From: Cognatishimia sp. SS12
GTDB taxonomy: Bacteria; Pseudomonadota; Alphaproteobacteria; Rhodobacterales; Rhodobacteraceae
Length of the DNA stretch: 44,340 nt
Assembly: GCF_028369055.1 (NCBI RefSeq)
Contig: NZ_JAQNCZ010000008.1
Span: 1 to 44,340 of the forward strand
Reading direction: 5' to 3'
Part shown: positions 25,295-31,104 of the stretch, piece by piece
Numbering within the stretch: position 1 is the first letter of the stretch
How the letters are laid out: every line of letters begins with the position of its first letter
Notes under the pieces: generated by a model
The model's database searches: none
What the model was told of the DNA's origin: nothing
Seen by the model: the letters and a program-made list of their open reading frames with translations, nothing else
Translations under genes and position numbers: made by a program

Positions 25295-25323
25295 AGATAG
25301 GTGAGCGATAACAGGCTTTCAAG
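25295..25323 (-). promoter_or_regulatory. RpoH-type promoter upstream of rpoH
   Basis: On the minus strand CTTG (25323-25320), 18 bp spacer, CCTATCT (25301-25295). This matches the alphaproteobacterial RpoH consensus CTTG-N17/18-CYTATNT and points at rpoH. Confidence 0.7.
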
Positions 25324-25508
25324 CGCGCGTGCTCAGAAATCTTGTCTATTAAGTTGGCGCGAGGCAGCCCAAATATCCAGTCACACGGGCGTGTCCTCAC
25401 AGGTGTTTGCGAAATATGTCAAAAAACACATCTGTGCGAAACTGAAATAAACATGCAAATGCGCATATAACCTACGCATAAATACACAGTTACTGCCGCC
25501 AGATCCGG

Positions 25509-26549
25509 TCAGGAGGCCGTGGATTTGCCGCGCAGTGCCGCGATCAAGGCGGCCATATCCTCGGGAATGGGCGCTTGGAAGCGCAGGTTTTCACCGCTGA
25601 CCGGATGCACAAAGCCGAGCACCGCCGCATGCAGGGCCTGACGCGCAAATCCGCGCGCGGCGGCGACCGCCGCCGGACTTAGCGCCTTTTCAGACAATTT
25701 GCGCCGACCGCCATAGGTCGGATCGCCAATCAGGCTGTGGCCCGCGTGTGTCATATGCACACGAATCTGGTGCGTCCGCCCCGTTTCCAGCCAGCATTCC
25801 ACCAGCGCCGCAACCTCGGGCGTGCCAAAGCTTTCAACAATACGTGCCCGCGTCACCGCATGCCGACCGCCTTCAAACAACACTGCCTGACGCTGGCGGT
25901 CTGTCTTGTGGCGCGCCAATTGCGTGGTGATCCGCATGATGTTGCCGGCCTCAAAACTAACGCCGCGCACCCCGCGCAAACGCGGATCATGCGCATCTGG
26001 CACGCCGTAGACCACGGCGTTGTAATAGCGCTCAACCGTGTGCTTTTCGAATTGTGTCGCCAGCCCCTGATGCGCGCGATCCGTCTTGGCCACCACCAGA
26101 AGCCCAGAGGTTTCTTTGTCGATGCGGTGCACAATGCCGGGCCGCTTGCTGCCCCCCACCCCGGACAGCGTATCACCGCAATGATGCAGCAGCGCATTCA
26201 CCAAGGTGCCGTTTGGCGTGCCGGGGGCCGGATGCACCACCATGCCAGCCGGTTTGTTGATGACAATCAGATCATCATCCTCAAACACCACCTCAAGCGG
26301 GATATCCTCGGGACCGATATGGCTTTCGTCAGCCACGGGAACCGTCACGGCAATCATCGCCCCGGCCGCAACTTTGGCCTTTGGGTCCGTCACCGCGACA
26401 CCGTCCACCGTGATGGCACCCGTTTCCAATAGTTTGGCCAGTCGCGTCCGGGACAGTGCGGCTTCTGCTGGCACATCACGTGCCAAAGCCTTATCAAGAC
26501 GCGCAGGCGGGTTCTCCGCGATCTCAAAGGTAACGTGAGTTGTGGCCAT
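25509..26549 (-). CDS. rluD: RluD-family 23S rRNA pseudouridine synthase, 346 aa
   Basis: An N-terminal S4-like region (RLDKALARDVPAEAALSRTRLAKLLETGAITVDG) precedes the catalytic domain. The active-site motif GIVHRIDKETSGLLVVAKT holds the catalytic Asp (HRIDKETSG). RluD-type enzymes isomerise uridines of 23S rRNA helix 69. Frame continues to 26666 but ATG 26549 has AGGAG 8 nt upstream and is chosen. That start codon overlaps the start of the divergent membrane protein gene. Confidence 0.92.
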   Translation of the reverse strand: MATTHVTFEIAENPPARLDKALARDVPAEAALSRTRLAKLLETGAITVDGVAVTDPKAKVAAGAMIAVTVPVADESHIGPEDIPLEVVFEDDDLIVINKPAGMVVHPAPGTPNGTLVNALLHHCGDTLSGVGGSKRPGIVHRIDKETSGLLVVAKTDRAHQGLATQFEKHTVERYYNAVVYGVPDAHDPRLRGVRGVSFEAGNIMRITTQLARHKTDRQRQAVLFEGGRHAVTRARIVESFGTPEVAALVECWLETGRTHQIRVHMTHAGHSLIGDPTYGGRRKLSEKALSPAAVAAARGFARQALHAAVLGFVHPVSGENLRFQAPIPEDMAALIAALRGKSTAS

Positions 26550-26847
26550 GGATGACACTCCTGAACTGGACGAACCCGTAAATCTGCGTTTTCTGCGCCG
26601 TCTGATCACAGTTCTGACGGTGGTGATGATTGGCGGGCTTTTACTTGTGGTTGGGCTGCTTGTCACCCGTTTCTACGGCCAAGGCCCGGATGTTCCAGAA
26701 AGCATCACCCTGCCAGATGGCCAAAGCGCCACTGCCTTTACCAAAGGCGACGGCTGGTATGCGGTTGTGACCGACGGTCAGCAGATCCTGATCTTTGATG
26801 CGTTGACCGGCCAGCTGAAGCAAACCATCACAATTTCAACCGATTAA
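26548..26847 (+). CDS. Small membrane protein (DUF6476-like), 99 aa
   Basis: One long hydrophobic helix (FLRRLITVLTVVMIGGLLLVVGLLVTRFYG, about residues 15-44) follows a short acidic N terminus (MDDTPELDEP). The C-terminal half (GWYAVVTDGQQILIFDALTGQLKQT) looks beta-rich and should be periplasmic. I recall this as a Rhodobacteraceae family, DUF6476; the function is unknown. Start: the ATG at 26548 lies in the CATG shared with the rluD start codon; an in-frame GTG at 26542 is an alternative. It has no clear ribosome site. Confidence 0.75.
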   Translation: MDDTPELDEPVNLRFLRRLITVLTVVMIGGLLLVVGLLVTRFYGQGPDVPESITLPDGQSATAFTKGDGWYAVVTDGQQILIFDALTGQLKQTITISTD

Positions 26848-26917
26848 ATCGCGCGAGAAACAGGCATAGAGCCGGGCCATTTGCAGGCATCATTCGCACG
26901 ATCAAAGGGGGAGAGAG

Positions 26918-26994
26918 TGGTACCACCTCCCCGGCTCGAACGGGGGACCTCCTGATCCACAATCAGGCGCTCTAACCTACTGAGCTAAGGCGGC
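26918..26994 (-). tRNA. tRNA-His (anticodon GUG)
   Basis: A complete cloverleaf read on the minus strand. The acceptor 5' strand GCCGCCT pairs with AGGTGGT (two G.U pairs), the anticodon arm CCTGA-TTGTGGA-TCAGG gives GTG, and the T arm CCCCG-TTCGAGC-CGGGG is perfect. CCA is encoded. The discriminator is A and the base before G1 is T, so the usual G-1:C73 pair is missing, as reported for a group of alphaproteobacteria. Confidence 0.95.
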
Positions 26995-27053
26995 ACGCTG
27001 GGGCGGTTTACTGATCCGCGTGGGCAAATGCAAGCGGGAAAATCACGATTTTT

Positions 27054-27068
27054 GCGGATAATATCCGC
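27054..27068. repeat. 15-bp perfect palindrome between tRNA-His and the 62-aa gene
   Basis: GCGGATA-A-TATCCGC. It could be a protein-binding site acting on either flanking gene; nothing else in the sequence says which. Confidence 0.5.
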
Positions 27069-27142
27069 GACCGGGCGTCCCGCCAACGTCTTGCTAAATC
27101 CAGCTTATACCGCTAGGCGGGGATCAAGCAAGGAGTGAAAAC

Positions 27143-27331
27143 ATGGGCATCAATACAGAACGTGATATGGAAGCGAATATGCAGATCGGTCCAACCGATC
27201 AAGGCTTTGTGCGCATTTTCATCGAAGCTGGCGGCTTTGAAGTTCCAATGGATTTCTCCCCGGAAGAAGCCGAAGAAATTGCCGAAGAAATTCGCGCGGC
27301 GGCTCAGACCGCGGCGCAGATGAAGAAGTAA
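27143..27331 (+). CDS. Small conserved protein (DUF6324-like), 62 aa
   Basis: The product has a short beta-like stretch (QGFVRIFIEAGGFEVPMDF) then an acidic/alanine helix (PEEAEEIAEEIRAAAQTA). I recall this as a Rhodobacteraceae family, DUF6324, of unknown function. The ATG follows AAGGAG at good spacing. Its stop abuts the stop codon of the convergent mmcB gene with no base between them. Confidence 0.8.
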   Translation: MGINTERDMEANMQIGPTDQGFVRIFIEAGGFEVPMDFSPEEAEEIAEEIRAAAQTAAQMKK

Positions 27332-27784
27332 TCACATCTCATCCGGCAACGGCACCAGCTTGGGATCGCGAAAGCGATGCAACCGCCGCGCCGCATCCAT
27401 GGCAAACTTGTGTGTGATCTTTTTGCGGCGCGCGGCGGCCAGCTTATCCTCCGGCGCCATGCGGATAATTTCCGCATCATAAGGGTCTGCGATGATCAGC
27501 CCCGTGCCCTCGGGCAAAAGATCGGTCGGGAAGTTGGTATCCACCGCCCAGAAATACCGATCACACCATTCCAAATAGCCTTCCCATTTGCTGTCGGTCT
27601 GAAAATCCTCGCGGCTGGATTTGCATTCGACAATCCAGATTTCACCCTTTGGCCCCAGCGCGATCACATCCACGCGCTTACCGCGCTCGGGCACAAATTC
27701 TTCGATCGAGGCGAATCCATAACTGCGCAAATGCCGACACACGCCGCGCGCCAATAACTGTCCGGGTTGAAGGTCGATATCCAT
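27332..27784 (-). CDS. mmcB: DNA repair protein MmcB-like, 150 aa
   Basis: The family core is visible: ARGVCRHLRSYGFASIEEFVPERGKRVDVIALGPKGEIWIVECKSS, a PD-(D/E)XK-like pattern (D...E-C-K) of a restriction-fold nuclease. MmcB of Caulobacter is a LexA-controlled protein needed for mitomycin C resistance. ATG 27784 is preferred (MDIDLQPGQLL); the open frame runs on to 27859 but would cross the LexA box. A consensus alphaproteobacterial LexA site lies 13 bp upstream of this start. Confidence 0.88.
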   Translation of the reverse strand: MDIDLQPGQLLARGVCRHLRSYGFASIEEFVPERGKRVDVIALGPKGEIWIVECKSSREDFQTDSKWEGYLEWCDRYFWAVDTNFPTDLLPEGTGLIIADPYDAEIIRMAPEDKLAAARRKKITHKFAMDAARRLHRFRDPKLVPLPDEM

Positions 27785-27796
27785 AAGGCATATGGT

Positions 27797-27811
27797 GAAC
27801 AATACATGAAC
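27797..27811 (-). promoter_or_regulatory. LexA (SOS) box of mmcB
   Basis: GTTC-N7-GTTC read on the minus strand (27811 to 27797) is the alphaproteobacterial LexA box. It lies 13 bp before the mmcB ATG. Confidence 0.85.
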
Positions 27812-27833
27812 AAAAGGCAAGCCCCGCAACGCG

Positions 27834-27855
27834 AAAGGGGCCCGGAGGCCCCTTT
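27834..27855 (-). terminator. Terminator-like hairpin after the solute-binding protein gene
   Basis: AAAGGGGCC-CGGA-GGCCCCTTT is a perfect 9-bp stem. No free T run follows on the minus strand, so it may stabilise the 3' end or terminate weakly. It lies between this gene and the mmcB promoter. Confidence 0.6.
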
Positions 27856-27883
27856 GCAAGTCATGTCACTGAGCCTGATCCAA

Positions 27884-28660
27884 TCAGAAGGTCGGCATTG
27901 GCGGCAGCGGTTGACCGAGCCATGTTTCGGAAATCTCGTTCAGGTCGCCACCCAGTTTCTTGTGCAGGATAAAGACGTTCACCCACTGCAGCAGATCAAA
28001 GTCACCCTTTTTGACGCCGATGAAGGCCGGGGATTCTTTGATGATCAGCTTGCTTTGCAGATCCAGGTCTGGCTGATCCGCACCCAGTTTCGCAGCAACC
28101 GTATTGCCGGTCACAAGAACGTCCACTTGACCAGAGGTAAAGGCCGCCAGAGTCGCCGCATTATCGCCAAAGCGGATGATGTCGGTGCCTTCGGGCGCGC
28201 GCTTTGTGACCTCAAGGTCTTCGAGCGTTCCGCTGGTCAGGCCGATTTTATAGGCGGCCAGATCCGCGAATTCTTTCACCATCACCTCAGAAGAGGCAAA
28301 GGCCCCTGAATAGAAGGGCGCGTAGGCCGCAGAGAACCAGATTGATTTCGCGCGCTCTGGGTTCGCCCCCATCGAGCTGATCACCAGATCGACTTTGTCG
28401 GTTTCAAGGAACGGGATCCGTTGTTTTGAGGTGACGGGCACCAGCTCCAGTTCAACACCCAGATCCTTGGCGATCAGCTTGGCCACATCGATGTCATAGC
28501 CTTCGTATTCGCCTTCAAGCCCCAGGGAACCAAAGGGCGGGAAGTTTTCCGGAACGCCCACCTTGATGGTGCCCGCAGACAGGATGTCCGAAAGATCGGC
28601 GACAGCCGGGCTGGCAAGGGCCACGGTAGCGGCGGCGATCAGGCCTTTGAGAATTTTCAT
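27884..28660 (-). CDS. Polar amino acid ABC transporter, substrate-binding protein, 258 aa
   Basis: A signal peptide (MKILKGLIAAATVALASPAVA) precedes a type 3 periplasmic binding fold (DILSAGTIKVGVPENFPPFGSL, then EGYDIDVAKLIAKDLGVELELVPVTSKQRIPFL). These motifs mark glutamate, aspartate or other polar amino acid binding. AAGGAG precedes the ATG at 28660. It is the third gene of an operon behind two permeases and has no ATPase nearby. Confidence 0.9.
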   Translation of the reverse strand: MKILKGLIAAATVALASPAVADLSDILSAGTIKVGVPENFPPFGSLGLEGEYEGYDIDVAKLIAKDLGVELELVPVTSKQRIPFLETDKVDLVISSMGANPERAKSIWFSAAYAPFYSGAFASSEVMVKEFADLAAYKIGLTSGTLEDLEVTKRAPEGTDIIRFGDNAATLAAFTSGQVDVLVTGNTVAAKLGADQPDLDLQSKLIIKESPAFIGVKKGDFDLLQWVNVFILHKKLGGDLNEISETWLGQPLPPMPTF

Positions 28661-28695
28661 AATGTCACTCCTTATTGGGTCGGTTTTGTGTTGTG

Positions 28696-29400
28696 TTATG
28701 CGGCTTCGGCACTGCGGCTGCCGACTTTGCCCAGCTTGGCCTCCAGCCGTCGCGCCGTCAGCGACAGGGGGTAGCAGAGGCAGAAATAGATCAGCGCCAT
28801 CAGTGGGAAGATGATGAAGGGTTCGGTGCCATCCAACGGGGCGTTGGCCCAGCGTTTGCCGATGGCCATGAGGTCGTGAAACCCAATGATATAGGCCAGC
28901 GATGTGCCTTTGATGATCTGCACCATAAAGCCGACGGTGGGGGCAAGGGCGACACGCACTGCCTGCGGCAAGATCACCAGGCGCAGCGCTTTGAAAAAGC
29001 TCAGGCCCAGCGCGTGACCGCCCTCCCATTGGCCTTGCGGCACGCTTTCGATCGCCCCGCGCCAAACATCAGACAGATAGGCGCTGGCGTAAAGCGTCAG
29101 CGACACGCAAGCCGCCGTCCAGGGGTTGACGTGCACATCCAAAAGCTTGGGCGCGCCAAGCCCTGCGAGAAACAGCAGCATCAACAGCGGCACGGATTGG
29201 AAAATCCAAATATAGCCCAGCGCCAAACGTTTGCCCAAACGGCCGGGCATGATCCGCAGCAGCGTGATGCCCGCCCCCAGAAGACCGCCGCCTAAAAAGG
29301 CAATCAGCGAAAGATAAATGGTGAATTGCGTCGCTTCCAGCAGTTGGAACAGCACGATGCCTTCGGGTTTGCCCAAGAGGGCAACAAACAAATCCTTCAT
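28696..29400 (-). CDS. Polar amino acid ABC transporter permease, 234 aa
   Basis: Five to six membrane helices with the HisMQ-type EAA loop SVPQGQWEGGHALGLSFFKALRLVILPQAVRVALAP. Its ATG overlaps the stop of the upstream permease by 4 bp (ATGA), a sign of coupled translation. It is the partner of the next permease and precedes the binding protein. Confidence 0.92.
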   Translation of the reverse strand: MKDLFVALLGKPEGIVLFQLLEATQFTIYLSLIAFLGGGLLGAGITLLRIMPGRLGKRLALGYIWIFQSVPLLMLLFLAGLGAPKLLDVHVNPWTAACVSLTLYASAYLSDVWRGAIESVPQGQWEGGHALGLSFFKALRLVILPQAVRVALAPTVGFMVQIIKGTSLAYIIGFHDLMAIGKRWANAPLDGTEPFIIFPLMALIYFCLCYPLSLTARRLEAKLGKVGSRSAEAA

Positions 29401-30074
29401 CGCGCCACCTGCCACTTGAACAGACGATGCTGCATTTGGGTCAGCGCGAACTTAAAGCTGAGAGACAGCAGCACGTAGATCACGGTCAGGGTGAAAAACA
29501 CCTCGAATGAACGGAAGGTCCGGCTGTCAATGAACATGCCCGCCTGCGTCAGATCCCGCACGCCGATCTCTGAAATCACGCCGGTGGTCAAAAACAAAAA
29601 GATGAACTGGCTATTGATCGAGGGGAACATGCGCGCCACCGCTTGTGGCAGCACAATCTTCACAAAGGCCAACCATCCCGGCAGGCCCAATGCCTTGGCG
29701 GCCTCACGCTGCCCGACGGCAACCGTGGTGAAGCCCGCGCGAAGAATTTCCGAGAAATAGGCCGAGAAATTCAATGTCAGCGCCAAGACCGCATGCGCCC
29801 AGAAAGGCCATTGATATCCCAGCAGCATCGGCAGACCGAATGCCACGAAAAACAGCTGCACGATCAGGGGCGTGTTGCGGATGAATTCAACATAGCAGGC
29901 AGAGATCTGCGCCAGAACCGGCACTTTGCCGAACCGAACACCCGCCAGAACAAGCGCCATGACAAAGCCCAACAAACCTGACGCAGTCGTGATCAAAGCG
30001 CTGGCACCGGCCCCCTCGGCCAGAAGCCACAAATAGTCGGGATTGCGGTAAATTTCAAAAAATCGAAGTTCCAA
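29397..30074 (-). CDS. Polar amino acid ABC transporter permease, 225 aa
   Basis: HisMQ-family permease with the EAA loop TVAVGQREAAKALGLPGWLAFVKIVLPQAVARMFP and YVEFIRNTPLIVQLFF. The start is a TTG at 30074, supported by GAGGG five bases upstream; the frame has no ATG further up before a stop. First gene of the three-gene operon. Confidence 0.9.
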   Translation of the reverse strand: MELRFFEIYRNPDYLWLLAEGAGASALITTASGLLGFVMALVLAGVRFGKVPVLAQISACYVEFIRNTPLIVQLFFVAFGLPMLLGYQWPFWAHAVLALTLNFSAYFSEILRAGFTTVAVGQREAAKALGLPGWLAFVKIVLPQAVARMFPSINSQFIFLFLTTGVISEIGVRDLTQAGMFIDSRTFRSFEVFFTLTVIYVLLSLSFKFALTQMQHRLFKWQVAR

Positions 30075-30309
30075 TTTTGCCCTCGCGTCGTCGTGCGAGC
30101 AAGCTGGTACAGCGCGGAACCAAGCGTAAGGCGGAAAGTGGGTGGCCTGTGAAAACGGCGGCGCAAACCCAGAAACCTGCCAATATATTGAGCGATTTCA
30201 GTCGCTTCGACCAAGAATTAAGCATCGCGAGGCTCAAAAACCCGCTGCTGGCCGCCAGCGCGCGGCTGATACGCGCCGCTGCCCGACTCTGGCGCAGTCC
30301 TACATCCTC

Positions 30310-30338
30310 TTGCCCTGCCCCGCGCCGCACCCTACATA
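30310..30338 (+). promoter_or_regulatory. Promoter for the structured RNA
   Basis: TTGCCC (30310-30315), 17-bp spacer, TACATA (30333-30338). The predicted start, about 7 nt downstream, is at 30344-30346, where the closing stem of the predicted RNA begins. Confidence 0.6.
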
Positions 30339-30343
30339 GGGTC

Positions 30344-30511
30344 TGTGGCGGGTGCTGCCCTTCTCGTGATACGGTTGCATTCCGGTGGCCTTAAGCAATT
30401 CCGAGGGAGCTGGCTCTGTCTGGATCCTGGTCCATTTACCTGGCGCCCACCTGTATATACAGGTCCTCGGGAATGAGATAACCCCACGGCTGCGATTGCG
30501 GGCCCGCCACA
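30344..30511 (+). ncRNA. Structured RNA, probable 6S RNA (ssrS-like)
   Basis: The region has no protein gene but folds into one long rod. Stems from outside in: TGTGGCGGG/CCCGCCACA (30344-30352 with 30503-30511); CGGTTGCA/TGCGATTG with wobbles (30372-30379 with 30491-30498); CCGGTGG/CCACGG with one bulge (30382-30388 with 30484-30489); ATTCCGAGG/CCTCGGGAAT (30398-30406 with 30465-30474). A central bubble (CCTTAAGCA facing TGAGATAAC-like bases) and a terminal hairpin ACCTGT-ATAT-ACAGGT (30449-30464) complete it. Size (168 nt), rod shape and central bubble fit 6S RNA, which mimics open promoter DNA and inhibits the housekeeping RNA polymerase. A promoter sits at the right distance and a T-rich run (ATTTTCCTT) follows. 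The identity rests on structure by eye. Confidence 0.6.
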
Positions 30512-30575
30512 TTTTCCTTGCCCGCGCTGCAACGTTGCGCCCTAATGCACCAAAAGGTTGCAATTGGGGCATGTC

Positions 30576-30659
30576 ATGACACTTAAGCTATATCACCTTG
30601 TCCTGCTTGGCAGCGCGCTTTTATCTGGCTGCGGCGTGCCGCTGGTGCCGCTGATCTGA
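30576..30659 (+). CDS. Micro-lipoprotein, 27 aa
   Basis: A short open frame with a lipoprotein signal: MTLKLYHL, a hydrophobic core and a lipobox LSGC with Cys at residue 19, followed by GVPLVPLI and a TGA stop. The mature lipopeptide would be nine residues. I recall similar tiny lipoproteins ending GVPLVPLI in other Rhodobacteraceae, which favours a real gene, but without a search this stays a recollection. It lies 65 bp after the structured RNA. Its last 39 bases are antisense to the end of the membrane protein gene at 30621-30971. Confidence 0.55.
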   Translation: MTLKLYHLVLLGSALLSGCGVPLVPLI

Positions 30660-30971
30660 CGCCCGTCCCTTGGCGGGCACGGCGACGCCGACTGCGCCCT
30701 TGCCGCTGCTCTGAGTGCGCTGGCGCTTTCCGCCCGGCGGCGATGCGCTGCGCTCTGCCATCAGCATAACGCGAATGCTGGTCTGTACGCCCGCAAAGAT
30801 AATCCCGTTAAAGACCCAAAGCATCAGCAGGGCGAGCCACCCCGCAGCGCTGCGCAGGATCAAACCGCGCAGACCGGCGACATCAAAGACCAGCAACAGC
30901 CCGACAAATACGGCAGATAACAGAAACCCGATCAAACTGTGGGTGATATAAAGGCGGATAAGCTTGGGCAT
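30621..30971 (-). CDS. Small membrane protein of unknown family, 116 aa
   Basis: Two hydrophobic segments (LIGFLLSAVFVGLLLVFDVAGL and GWLALLMLWVFNGIIFAGVQ) are followed by a basic tail (SPPGGKRQRTQSSGKG, then KGRASDQRHQRHAAAR). I do not recognise the family. ATG 30971 (MPKLIRLY) is chosen since GAGGA lies 4-5 nt upstream; the ATG at 30986 has no ribosome site and sits directly behind a 13-bp tandem repeat. Its 3' end overlaps the antisense micro-lipoprotein. It is divergent from valS. Confidence 0.75.
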   Translation of the reverse strand: MPKLIRLYITHSLIGFLLSAVFVGLLLVFDVAGLRGLILRSAAGWLALLMLWVFNGIIFAGVQTSIRVMLMAERSASPPGGKRQRTQSSGKGAVGVAVPAKGRASDQRHQRHAAAR

Positions 30972-30987
30972 CGTTTCCTCGGTCATA

Positions 30988-31013
30988 GCGGATATCTTGC
31001 GCGGATATCTTGC
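30988..31013. repeat. 13-bp perfect tandem duplication upstream of the membrane protein gene
   Basis: Two exact copies of GCGGATATCTTGC (30988-31000 and 31001-31013) lie in the leader between the divergent small membrane protein gene and valS. Confidence 0.9.
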
Positions 31014-31104
31014 CAAGTATAGCACAAGACCACCTTTCCCTTCAGCCCGCCTTTCGCTAAACCTCGCTGAAACTTGACATGACCCGCACGCAGGAATGAC
31101 GCAC

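Noticed and set aside
30055..30330. Small open frames on both strands in the ABC-RNA gap (also 30077-30394, 30300-30572, 30385-30579)
   Set aside because: No ribosome sites or domain-like sequence; two of them run through the structured RNA.
30449..30464. ACCTGT-N4-ACAGGT palindrome, half-sites as in a lux box
   Set aside because: A lux box has an 8-bp spacer between these halves; here it is 4. It also forms the terminal hairpin of the predicted RNA, which explains it better.
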